Positions 52,501 through 64,000 of a stretch of DNA of 64,000 nucleotides are shown one piece after another. The stretch is from the NCBI GenBank assembly GCA_003952965.2, contig CM025850.1:8482125-8546124 (forward strand). Reading direction: 5' to 3'. Both the position numbers and the translations under genes were made by a program. The stretch comes from Morella rubra. Taxonomy: Eukaryota; Streptophyta; Magnoliopsida; Fagales; Myricaceae. The notes beneath the pieces were generated by a model. The model was given only the letters and a program-made list of their open reading frames with translations. It was not told the DNA's origin and did no database searches. How positions within the stretch are numbered: position 1 is the stretch's first letter; each line of letters opens with the position of its first letter.

Positions 52501-55500
52501 AGAGATGTTACCAATTTGAGGCATCTGTTCATGCACAACACTCTCTGGAGAAACTGAGCTGGGCATATCTGGTGGCATTCCTCCATTTGATGAAATGCAG
52601 GATGCAGTATCAGATTCCAACTCTGAAGGATTATCGTCTGTGCCATTCACAGGAAGCTCAAGGATTTCATCTATTCCTTTATCATTGATGTTGGAGGCAT
52701 ATTGTGCAACTTCTTTCTTTGTTTGACAGTCGTGATCATTTTCAGATTCTGATTCAATGGTGTTGAGTGCATCCATGTAGTTGTCAGTTTCACTTTCAAT
52801 ATCATCAGTCTGATTCCCGCTAGAGATTGACTCCAGAATCTTTTCATGATCAAGCAGGCTATGCGTTAGAACATTTGTAAGGTCAACAGCTCTTCCTCCG
52901 GGTGTATCTGTGTCGGATTTCGTCAAGATTATCTCTGTAGGTTCATCTCTATCGCTTTTATGACCCCTAGTCTCCACTATCTCTGCCTTTTCATCCCAGG
53001 TAACACCAGAAGAACTGGAGGGAATTTGGTCTTGAAATGTAGAGAGCAAAAAGTTATCATCCACAGCCTTAGTTTCTTCATCAGGAAAAGCTGTATTATG
53101 AGTGTTCTCATTACACTTGGTCTTTTCATCAGGCAAAACAGAATCAAGGGTATCATTTTGCTGCATCAACCTAGAAGAGGGTGATTCCTGTTGTTCAGCT
53201 TGCATGGATGAATTCGGATGGAAAACACAGTCGATATATCCAGAGTCAATTCTGGAATCAAATGAATTTGAATGGTCTCCTGGGTCATATTTTGATGTAA
53301 GGTCAACTGTGGATGCAGTTTGAGATGAGGAAGCCTGCCCGTTAACGATATGAGAGGGGAACTGTGGACCACTTCTTGAATCAAAAGAATTTGAGTGGTC
53401 TCCCAGGTCAGAATTGGAAGCCATATCTACAGCTGAGGCAGTTTGCAAAGAGTTTTGCCCATTTCCAGTAGGAGAAGCAAAGTACAATCTGCATAGTAAG
53501 ATGGCCCATAACTTTTTAATTCAACAAAATGAAATGGTGATATGCCTAAGCCAATTGTATGCATATAGAGATGCTACCTGCTACTGCAACTGGACATAGA
53601 TGATCCGCGCAATACTTTCCCTTGCCATTGGGATGACCTCTTTTTCTGTCCATTACAATTTAATCAATATACACTTCAAAAAAACAGCAGTACTGCTGTA
53701 AATGAGTTTGAGCAACTCCAAGTGTATGTTCCATGAAAACCATAGCAGGAAACCTTATGCTCAGCCTAAAGAAATGCATCTCAGAGGTCACTTCATTTCA
53801 TGATATTATTTTCCATATCAACTAAGAAAGCTTGGAAGAAAATTCCTCCCTAGGCTGCCAGTTTATAGAAATTAATACAACTTTTGTCTTTTCAATACAA
53901 CAATTAAGCCGGGAGTTGATTGACATGAATATGAGAGTACATCATCGTTTAGATAGATGGTCCTAACCATAATGAAAATGCCAATTAGCATCTTCATTAT
54001 ACTAGTACACCTCCCTAGGCTGCCAGTTTATAGAAATTAATACAACTTTTGTCTTTTCAATACAACAATTAAGCCGGGAGTTGATTGACATGAATACGAG
54101 AATACATCATCGTTTAGATAGATGGTCCTAACCATAATTAAAATGCCAATTAGCTTCTTCATTATACTAGTACACACCTTGTTTCTACGAGCCTTCTCGT
54201 CGATTTCAATTTTCTAACCATAATTAAAATGCCAATTAGCTTCATTATACTAACACACACCTTGTTTCTACGAGCCTTCTTGTCGATTTCAATTTTTCCA
54301 GTAGTTGCTTCATCCGAGGCAACAGATTCTTTTTTGAAGAAGGTTGGATCTGAATATCTCTTCAAACAAGATCCTGGGCCACCAGTATCATACCTGAAGG
54401 GCAAAGCAGAACAACCTTAAACTTAAGTATGTGATATATACTTGTCCTCTAATGTGGTAAAAGAAAGATACAACAAAGTTTGATGTTTTAAAGAAAAAGC
54501 TAATTATACTTGTCAAGTAAGTGCAAACGTGGAGGATCGCGACATTCTTCATAGGAATCCATTATAAACCGGGGCAAATCATTGGAGATGAAGTGATTTT
54601 GTTCACTACGAATACGAGGATGCCATTCAGAACCTGCAAATCAACTGCTTTATAAAAAGGACTGAATTATAGGAAGATCCGTGTACTGCTGCAGAATCTT
54701 GACCATAGAGAAAAATTACCACAAAAGAAATGCAAATTAAAGTTGAACCGGACTATCAATGAGCATCATGCAACTCCTTTATTCAGGCCATCGTTATATT
54801 TACTCAACTTTCATAATTTAATTAATACACAGCCTCCTATGACACTGAAGACCTATCCTATGATATACGGGATAATGTCAAATAGAATATGTGAATCTCA
54901 TAATTACCCTCTGATAGTTAGTTTCAGATGCATTAAGGATGTAATCCACACCATTCCTTCCAGGTTTTCGGTCAAACAAAGGTGAATCTTTCTTCAAGTC
55001 CCAACAAGGTATGAAAGAATGATTGAATTCTGCTGAATTATAGGTTGATGGGCATCTAATTGACATATTATGCCATATTCTGTGGAACTGACAGCATATA
55101 AAAAGATCTAATACGGCAGGTTAAAGCACAGGTAGAGAGCCATACCGCTAGTATAAGCAAAATGTATATGGCTTGTTTGGGCTAGTATGGCCTTCTCAAG
55201 AGGAGGAAGTGCAGCTTCAATGCGTTGTACACGAACCTTTAGTTTATGGCTTCTAGAAGCTGTAGTCATTACTTGCTCCTGCAAGCCATGAAATACCTCT
55301 GCCGAAAATCTACATCATGTAGCAGAGCTAGTCTCAGTTGCAACTGTTTTGTGATAGTTAAGACCAGAAAGAAAGGATGTACATATTTTCACAGAATAAA
55401 TTGATCAAGTTTGATAACTGGTGCACAGCATTCATACTATATAATTGCAGCTGTCCCAGAGAACATGATATGCTCAACTGCTTGTTTGATCTGTTTCCAC

Positions 55501-55653
55501 TTTTTTTTTTTTTTTTTGAGAAAACAATGTACTTCTCTTTAAAAATTTGTTCTAGGGCAAGATTTTCCATCTCATGGACCCTGGAGATAATCTACAGAAG
55601 TGTCCTAAGGGAAGATTTAACCCTTCAGGGTTGCTCTGTGTTTACCTGAGAGA

Positions 55654-55698
<45 letters not shown>

Positions 55699-56833
55699 AG
55701 GGGAGGGCTGGTGATGAAAGGAAGTCCAAACTCCTATACTTCCTATATTTCACAGCTCGAGTATTACATACTTAAATAGCCCTATTCCCACGACTCATTC
55801 AGTTAGAATTGATAGCACCTGTCTCCCCGCTGTAAAACTTGACCAAGAACTAAAATACAGGCCCTTATTTCATTTCCCAGAGAGAACTTCAACTAGGTTG
55901 GCTTCCCACAGATTCCAATTTCAATTCAATCTCACAACCCCCTATCATCGCCAAATAGCTCAAATCCTAACAGCTGTTAGAACAGGAACCACCAAAAATA
56001 AACCCCCCAAAAGTTTCAAAAAGAGACAAGTAGTTCATGGGCGAAATTACAAAGACAACAACTCACAGATCGGTATTGACTAAAAGTTACTCAGGAACCT
56101 CACTTATTCTTCTACAACAACAAACATAAAGGTCACAGACTCACATGCACCGCTAATCCAGTTACATCTAGTTAACTACAACAACATAAACTAAGGTCAC
56201 ATGTAAGCGTCGCCCCATAATTGAACAATAGCTCAATCTTTTCAGAATTTCTATATACTTTGTCAAGAACTGCGCTCCATCCAGTTACATCTAATTAACC
56301 AAGGATCCAAAGCCACAACATTGAAAATTTTTTGTAGACAGTTTATACTCTTCCATCACCGGAGTTTCCAAGCGTATTGATTTTTTTATCAAACATAACA
56401 CTTCAACCGGAGGTGCTTGAAAATTACTGAAAACGCAAGAAAGGGCAATGACGGCGTAAGCGTATGGACTTCTAAAAGTAGAAACTACGCACAGAGTGCA
56501 GCTAATTTAAAAAAACTCCACAAATTTGAAAGTGACCACCCAAATTAAGGTTTTCACTCTTCAAGCAAGACAAGCTCGAGAAATTTGTGAACTTTTAAGC
56601 AGAGACAACCACCTCTTATAAACCTCGCTAACTTAAATATTTTAATTATGCTACCATTTAGTGCAGTAAAGAACATACTCAGCAAGATCACCGAGCTGGC
56701 GCAAGATCCCGACGAGGCCAGCGACGGCCACGCCATCGAGCACGGCTTTAGGATCTTCTCTGCTAGCCTCTTTGTAAAGCTCCGGCTGCCCCAGGCCGTA
56801 CTCGTTCCTCACCTCGACCCTCACCAGCGGCAT
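49550..56833 (-). CDS. SCAR/WAVE-family protein, activator of the ARP2/3 complex
   Basis: Nine exons on the minus strand: 56833-56679, 55309-55146, 54633-54510, 54393-54261, 53645-53578, 53488-50908, 50793-50689, 49801-49694, 49600-49550. They total 3489 nt, 1162 residues, in phase throughout. The N-terminal SCAR homology domain (about 1-180) starts [20 protein letters not shown] and contains [28 protein letters not shown] and [14 protein letters not shown]; it binds the ABI/NAP/SRA complex. Exon 6 encodes a long acidic, Ser-rich middle ending with the plant motif [17 protein letters not shown]. The C-terminus carries a WH2 actin-binding helix (about 1098-1130, [16 protein letters not shown]), a connector ([12 protein letters not shown]), and the acidic tail [12 protein letters not shown] that recruits ARP2/3. 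A (GA)n run directly precedes the ATG. Intron 4 contains tandem duplications that copy the exon 4 end. Exon 7 has stacked TAG-CAG-CAG acceptors. Confidence 0.94.
50518..50538. repeat. C21 homopolymer in SCAR intron 7
   Basis: 21 consecutive C on the plus strand (G on the transcribed sense). Length is uncertain because such tracts are error-prone. Confidence 0.85.
53845..54174. repeat. 165-bp tandem duplication in SCAR intron 4
   Basis: CCTCCCTAGGCTGCCAG and the following sequence occur at 53845-54009 and again at 54010-54174, with only a few substitutions and small gaps (for example ATGAATATG/ATGAATACG). The near identity suggests a recent event. Confidence 0.95.
54128..54297. repeat. 86-bp tandem duplication spanning the SCAR exon 4 / intron 4 boundary
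   Basis: The unit starting CTAACCATAATTAAAATGCC at 54128 recurs at 54214. It includes 36 coding bases (last 12 codons of exon 4) plus the donor. The coding copies are 54261-54296 and 54178-54213; they differ by one base (Lys to Glu). Confidence 0.95.
55648..55700. repeat. (GA)n microsatellite followed by a poly-G tract in SCAR intron 1
   Basis: A GA run with one GTGA interruption leads into about 11 G, then GAGGGGAGGG. On the transcript strand it is a long pyrimidine tract. Confidence 0.9.
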
Positions 56834-56857
56834 TCTCTCTCTCTCTCTCTCTCTCTC
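56834..56857 (-). repeat. (GA)n run in the SCAR 5' leader, abutting the start codon
   Basis: On the minus strand, about a dozen GA units end directly at ATG 56833. Confidence 0.9.
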
Positions 56858-59800
56858 TGTCTATCTATCTCTTCCGAGCACTATACGAGGGACATAAATG
56901 GTTGAATGAAAGCAATGAATGAATGACTGAGGAATAAATGAAGAAATTACTACGAGCGAGGAAGAAAGAGACAATTTTTCTTCTTTATTTATTTTCTTTT
57001 CTCGATTGAAAGAGAGACAGAGTGTGAATTAGGTGGGAGGGATTGGAGCAGCTTAACTGCCGAGAGAGGGAAGTGTTTTTTTCTGCTTATTGGGAAGTGG
57101 AGGGGCATTGCCAACTCTGCAAGCCATTCCGGGATGGAAATCACTGGTGTTCGTACATTTGAAAGTACCAAAATAACCTGGGGCGTGTAGGGAGAGACTT
57201 GGGTGTAGGGGTGGAAATGGTTGACCTCTGTAGTGTTGGTCTTGCCGTCTCGAGGGCCTGGTGTTATTTCCTAGGTTGGTAGAGGAGATTTCGGACATTT
57301 CAAAAGTTGTCCTGGTTTTTGCCTTTATGGTGAAGACAGGATGAGATTTACTATTTGTTAGTTTTTCAGGTTTTTAATGTCCTAACATTTCTGAATGTGG
57401 AAAAAAATGAGGGCAGACGACGATAATGGAGAAGAAAGTGATATATCTGAATATGGAAATTTAGGAAAACCAAAAATAATTTAAAAGACAGCGATAATAT
57501 TTAAATATTTTGAACTGATTGATTTACTGTTTGACGCTTGGTGGGGTGCCTATCCGTCCAGCCAATTAATATCATGACCCACATAAATCGTGATATTTCT
57601 AAATGCTGAGGATCAGTAATTTATAAGGGACCGTCCATCGCTTAGGTCATTACATTATTCAATCCTTCCAACCTGTCAAAAACAATCTCGAAACTTCATC
57701 CATTAACGCAAGACAAATATATTCATATATAGTCTTTGCTAATTTAACTCGCTAGATAAATATTTTATATGTACATATATGTAAGTATCAAAGCTAATCT
57801 TGATTCCACGTTCTAGTTGAACATACAAGATAGAAAGAAAGAAAGAAAAAAAAAGGATAATTATTATTTTTCGTAATTAAAATGACTATTTTTTGAAGGG
57901 AGGACTTCTTTAGCCTAATACGACGACTTTCAAGGCGATATTTGAGCCGTAACAGGATATATAGAGAGAGGCAAATTATATAATAAGGGACAGAAAGAAC
58001 CTAGAGTTTCAGCAAATTTATGTACTTCTTGAGCAGCTAATTAAAAAATTGTTGCTCAAAAACAAATAAATAAATAATAACTTCTTGCCTCTAGCTTAAA
58101 ATTAATGTGATGTGGTGGTCACAAACGTTGCAGGCCTAATTATCAGTAACCTCTGCCTTGCACGTGGATTTGGAAGTTGCATCACCTTCACATCAATTTA
58201 CCTGTTAAATATGTATTTCCCTCAAACAGAGAGCTATAATTATAATGTCTCAAGTCATGTGAGAGTATTTTAAAACTACATATTTTGAGTACAATAAAAA
58301 AAAACTATATTTTGTTTCATAAAATAATAAGCATGACTTCAAGTTTTCTCTGTCCACTCTTTTCATTGTTTTTATCTTCTGGTAGATCTGACTAGCATAG
58401 AGTGTTTTTCTTCGTGTTGGTTCAAGAATCCGAAGAAATGGATTTGTAAGGCATTATTCTATTTATTGATTATTGATTTTTATCCACACAAATAAGGTGA
58501 AAGAAGAAAAAGACAAGAGATATCAGACTATCCGATTGACTCCGAAATTATATAGATTAGATATAGAGATTTTGAGTTTATTTTCTAACGAAGAAAAAAC
58601 CAGAGCTAACATAAAATGAGAAATCGTGGCAATGTATCTCGTGCTAATCTCTTTTATTGTTTAATTTTAAATTAGGTGAATCTACCAATTTTAAATTAAT
58701 TAGGTGGACCTAATTTATGTAATCTTGAAGTGTAAAATTTCACATTACGGAAGGAAAAAACAAACGATTGGATTGATTCCCTTCCAAACGTAAAAAAATG
58801 AAGAGGTTCTCGTCTTTGTCTGTCGGTTGAGTTGACTAGTAAATCATAAGTAAGATCCGGTGTAGGTTTCCGCGTTTGACTTAAGGTGAGCAAATTACTA
58901 GAATCTTTTAGTTAGCTTTCACTTCACCCAAGAACAATATATCTAATCAGTGCAGTTATTCTTTTTTTTTTTTTTTTCTAAGCACAGTGCAGTTATTCAA
59001 ACCTCCAGTTATCATCAAAATCATCGACGATATTATTTTACGAAATAGTTTCTGCGTCTCGGAGAGATGTGATTCGCGAACCGAAGTCGACCATATATAG
59101 TACAACCTAATACGCTAGCAACCACCAAGTTCCAACACTTAATTGATAAACTAATAATATCATTGAAAACTGTATTAGGTAGTTGATATTACCGCCGCGG
59201 CGCTCTGCTACTGCCTCCAATGCCCAAGCTGCGTGGTGGGGCTGTCACGTTGTGTCCCAACCACAATGCAATCAAGATTTACCACGGTATCGATCACATG
59301 ACTCTGATCGGAACGAACCCCACCTTCTCTCTTTTGGTTCTTCTTTGGCTCGACAAGAGTTGGAAGATATATATATATATACGAAGAAAAATAGAGAGGA
59401 AGTGGGAAAAGTGGACGGCAGACGAAGTACAATATTGCACCAAAACTAATATGCTAGTACTATGCACTTGGCCATCTACTTCCATTATTAAAGTAGTTTT
59501 GCTTCGCTAAATGCCTAAATCTATTGATAAAGTAAATGCGTGGCAGACCAAGTACATGATGAGACCCAAACGCAGTCTCTCTCTCTCTCTGCATTCGGGG
59601 AAGTTTAGATGGACCATGCTATACCAGTTGTTTTCTTTAATGGCCACCATACCAGTTGATCTTAAGTAAATTGCATCGTTAGTGCGACGGTGCCTATGTA
59701 AAACATTCATCATTAATGTTCCGCAGGCTTTCTTTATTCTAATGAATTGATTTGATCATGTAAGAGTTTCCTCGGTTCATCTTTTAGGGTTTTTGTTAAC

Positions 59801-62800
59801 GAGTGGTCAAAAGTCGTCGTTTAATGAACCGTTTATTACTCTAGAACTCACCAACTTGGACGGGATTAGCGAAGAAATTAAAAGTTCATCGTGTTGCATG
59901 GATACTCAAGAGTATTTAGTAGGGTTAATCTAATAGGCCCGTGACACACAGAACTCACTGACATGATCTACAATATTGCATTTTTACCTTCCAAAGAAAG
60001 AGAAATTTTTGAACATTAATATCCACGCGGATCACGTAAGATAGATTAGTCAATACAAGTTTAGTCTCCAAGGGATCGGAACTCGTCAACGAGACCTTCA
60101 TCTTTTAAACCAAAGGATGAGCAGATAGTAGTTATACGAATAATTTGATAAAGATAATATCATATGATTTTGATGATATTGAAACTGAATTAATCCAGCC
60201 CAAATCAATTTAGGCTAGACGAATATGATCATACGAAAAGCCTGATGACGATGATGGGCCTGTATCACATCAAGCCCAAAAAAGAGAAAAACCACGACAT
60301 GTGTCGTAAACCGTTATTAGCTGACTTATAACATGTAGTACTCCCATAGTCCTGACATTCTCCATGATAAAAACTTAAACTGCTCACTATGGAGACGTGT
60401 AGAAAGAGCGCACCTCATGACACGATGCAATAAGGGATCAAAGTCCCTCGAAAAAAGAAACCATAAGAACGTGGGAAAAAAACTATAAAAGCAAAGTATC
60501 ATGAAAAAGAAAGGTCAGTTATTCTAGAAAAATTGAATAGAAATTTTAATATACCATAGTATTGACTTTAGCATCGGGGGTGCCTTACCCCGGTGCCCAA
60601 GGTTATCTTTGTTATTTTACAAAAAAAATTACGTGAAGATCGAGACACATTTATATCGAAAGTGTTTTCTGTAAATCAACCGATTCGTCAAATTTGATAT
60701 TATCTCTAACATCTTGAAGTTCCGCTGATTGCAGAGTGCAGATCAGTGAGTTTCTGTAGCTGGCTTAACACTGAAAGGAAGATAATTGAATAAAAAGGGC
60801 AGTCCTTAACAGAACTTCACAAAGATCAGATAAATCTAGCAGATTTTCCACTAGCTACTCTGTTCCCGTCGTTAGTGTCAACGGCAAACATGCATATCTA
60901 AATCTACCAAAAAGCAGATGTGCTTGGGACCGAGAAATGCAAAACCAAACAATAAAAGACAAGAACAATAGACAATTCGGACTTCACATGATCATCTCAC
61001 ATGTCGGACTAGGATACGCAGCCAGTAAGGCGCAAAACTGCAGATCTAGCTCAGATATCTGGATCGACTTATTTTACGTGGTGTTTTTTTTTTTTGTCTT
61101 ATGAAAGAAAATTAAGATAGACTGCACCTGCTGCGATAAATAGTATTTTATCAGTGTCAGGCCAGACAGAATGAATATTCACATATTAGTCGATGGATAC
61201 ATTTTATCAGGCCCATTCAACTCTTAACTCTTTTCTGAATCTGTGGGACAACAAAAGAAGAGAGGGCCCTTCTATGATCGAGCTTGAGCCCTATGAAAAC
61301 AAACATGGGCCACCCATTTTCGTAATTCTACCGGGTTATAAATTGTCCCACAGTTCTTACAAGGTGGGGCTGGACTTTCTGTCTGCCACCTTAACTGGAC
61401 AAGATCCATTTCTCAGTACAAATCTACAGGTCTCAGGAGTTCAATCTTCCATACGCATTTCTTGTTTGGGTCACTAGTTCCAAAAACACCTGCGTCTAGT
61501 CAACATGGGCCGATCGAAGCCCAATTTTATGTTGCAGTGTGCTCTCCCATCGTGGGACGACATTGGCAGAAGCTCTAAACGGTGGTCCTGTCTTGGTTTT
61601 TGGTAACTTACTGCAGGCATTTGCTTCTTCTGGTTGGGTTTTGTGCTTATTTAGTTATGTATCTATCTTTATTACACCACCAAAGCCAAAAAGCGAGTCC
61701 GCGCGTGAGAGATAGCTTTCTTCCTGTCTTGGTGTTTAATTCACCCAGTCAGAATTCAAGTTCAGCACAATCCAAAATAATTTCGCTATGAAGTGCAAAG
61801 CTACAGTAGCGACCTGAATACCAAATTTGCTGGACAACTCACGACTCTCGATCAGAAATTATATTTTTTCTGTTTTTTAAGTACTTTTATTTTGGCAAAA
61901 GTGGGGAGAAAACTACGCTAACTTTGTCTCTTGCAGGTCTTTAACCAGAAGCAGAAGGTGCGCACCGTGAGACATATTCGAGAAGATCTGTGTGGGTGCA
62001 TCCACGCGGATTGGATAGTTAATGATCTTTCAGTGAGGGAGCTTAAAGCACTGTATAATGGAGTCTTAAGTTGATCATATTCATTTGACATGGTGACTTA
62101 GACACAGTGCATATCTCTAGCTAATAAGTAATACGTTACACGTACCTTTACTTTTCTATTTGAATGACTAAGCACTGCCAATTTGCCTTCAATTAAAGAG
62201 GCCCCAGCTGATTAAAAATTAAGATCTTCAGCATCCGTAAGCATGTCGCATCGATATCCATCAAGTTGTTGCTTAATCAGGACCCAAAGAGTGTTCCATC
62301 TTTACTTGGCTGTTCCAATGATCGATGGCAAAGAGACCGAAACAGATATTTCTAATGCTTATCTTCCAATTATACATAATGAACCTGATTTTCTGGCATC
62401 AAAGAGAGAAGGAATTTAAATGTGTTATTCAAAAAAGACTTTGATCAACTCAATTGGTGGGATATGTTATAATGTTGTACTACTACTACATGTTCTTTTG
62501 TTGCAAAAAAAGGTTCTCTAGTGCTAAACACATTACTCCACCTGCATCCTGCATAATTAATTTGTTTAGTTGCCCTTGCACTCATAATGTGGGAATGGGA
62601 TGTTTAAAGTAGAGAACCACTTGAGGGCCGCACGAAGCGTACTAGTCTAGCTAGAAAGAAAACTTCCTCTGAAAACCCATATATATAACACGGTTTGCCA
62701 AACATTTCCAACACCATTTCTATTAGCTACCTAGTTATGAGGGCCCAAATAATGGTGGTAGGTCATCATTATCATTTGAAAGCTTGCAGCAAATGCTTGT

Positions 62801-64000
62801 ATCATTGTTTAGTATAATAGAGACATGAACGTGGAGTAAGGAATCACGGACCAATTTTGTCCACTTAAAGGGAATCATTTGGTAGGACCTCCTTCTCATA
62901 CCTACTTATATGATATTGGCCAAGACCAAATATACCGCAAACAATGTTGGGGCCAATGAAACAGGCATCTTTCTGAGCAAAGTAGCATAAATATGGAGCA
63001 GGCATTTTGCTTTAGGGAGAAAGGAAACCAACTGGGGTTGTCTTTACATTAGGGTTCTGATAGTTGAAGCATTGAAATTGGCAAAAAGAAACTGCCACCA
63101 AAAAGTACAGAACTGTTCATTGGCGAATTTCAATTTTTCTTTCCCTGGATGAATTGAGTTTTAAGTACTAATTGTTTATCATTTGAAAACTTTCACAAAT
63201 GCTTACACCCTTATCAAGGGCTTCGTGGCCGAATGATACTTTTTGGCATTTTCAAATGCAAATTAGGTCTTTGATCCGATACACGGCTTGTGGGGTTTCT
63301 TTATTATTTGACACAAGTCGAATGCCTCACAGATAACATATGAAATGGAATGAGATGGGAGAGTGGAATGTACATGGGATTTCGTGGGATTATTGTTTCT
63401 TGAAAAAGATTTGTTGGACCAAACCTATCATTTGGAGGCCAATAAATTTGCCTTATTTGTCACGGATTAATGGAGGCTTCAAACTTTGGATCCGGGACCG
63501 TTGAATCGCCAATCAGCATCAAAGAAAGTGTATGCATGGGTCCAACTACGTACGGCTACTAATTATCCAGCATAATAAGCATAGGGAATTCCGGACCCTG
63601 TCGGTTCAGGAACATATTGTTGCGGTCTAGCTAGCTTAGGCTCCCGTATGCACTCGACTTCGTCCCTTGGTGTCTGGGGATTTTGTTTTTCTTCTGTAGT
63701 TTGTTCTCCACTTTGGCAACTGCCCTCACAACTTACAGGGGATCGAAAAAAATGACTTGGGACAAGAATTAACCTGCTCTCAGCAGGTTTGGGCTGGGGA
63801 AGGAAACTGCATGTCCTTGTTGACTCAGATCGCTATTTCTTACTTTAGAAAGAAATAGAGTAGAAAGACTATCTATCATCCGTCAAGAAATTAGAACACC
63901 ACGAAGAGAAGAATATGATAAATAGCTTAAATAATTAATTCTTTTCGGATGTGTAAACAAACTACTAGTATATTATATATTTAAACAATATTTCCACCAA
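56858..64000. other. Right-hand gene-poor region
   Basis: SCAR promoter up to about 57300, then about 6.7 kb without a gene I can support. It contains low-complexity A/T blocks and small microsatellites (for example (AT)n near 59365). A single open 45-codon stretch behind a good splice acceptor at 61937 is listed as a weak finding. The last 1.4 kb may be upstream sequence of a gene outside the window. Confidence 0.4.

Noticed and set aside
54178-54213. Independent mini-exon between SCAR exons 4 and 5
   Set aside because: It has AG and GT flanks and is in frame, but the implied intron to exon 4 would be 47 nt, below the usual plant minimum. Treated as a duplicated donor region instead.

Overview
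The window is nuclear DNA of a flowering plant, almost certainly a eudicot. The genes have many short exons with GT-AG introns and A/T-rich introns. The intergenic DNA is A/T-rich and holds microsatellites and small DNA-transposon debris. The products are plant-specific: a Dof factor, a heavy-metal-associated isoprenylated protein, plant SCAR, a PTF2-type TFIIB, a LAT52/Ole e 1-type pollen protein and plastid acetohydroxyacid reductoisomerase. The species cannot be fixed from the sequence; a woody rosid is a guess.

Layout, left to right: (1) first exon of a bHLH30-like transcription factor (- strand, cut by the left edge); (2) ketol-acid reductoisomerase (KARI, +, ten exons); (3) convergent papain-type cysteine protease (-, two exons, apparent GC-AG intron); (4) intronless PTF2-like TFIIB-related gene (+); (5) about 6 kb of gene-poor, repeat-bearing DNA; (6) HIPP metal-binding protein (+, three exons, with a hAT-like non-autonomous transposon in intron 2); (7) DUF676 putative serine esterase (+, eleven exons); (8) 14-3-3 protein of the epsilon-like group (+, seven exons); (9) Ole e 1-like secreted pollen protein (+, two exons); (10) COG1/DOF1.5-like Dof factor (-, single exon); (11) SCAR/WAVE-family actin regulator (-, nine exons); (12) about 7 kb on the right with no gene I can support. 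I recognised no retrovirus-like element.

The genes are independent eukaryotic loci, not an operon or a pathway cluster. They cover branched-chain amino acid synthesis (KARI), proteolysis, transcription (bHLH, PTF2, Dof), phospho-signalling (14-3-3), actin nucleation (SCAR), and lipid or ester hydrolysis.

I rebuilt exon-intron structures by splice-site and reading-phase bookkeeping. SCAR (1162 codons) and the esterase (495 codons) close perfectly in frame across all exons. KARI, PTF2 and 14-3-3 each carry small deletions (1, 1, and 2+1 bases) inside otherwise well-conserved coding sequence. Either the consensus has deletion-type errors or several genes here are freshly broken; this is the main caution for any user. 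The most interesting true structural feature is a tandem duplication in the SCAR gene that copied the 3' end of exon 4 together with its splice donor. I found no convincing undescribed multi-gene system.
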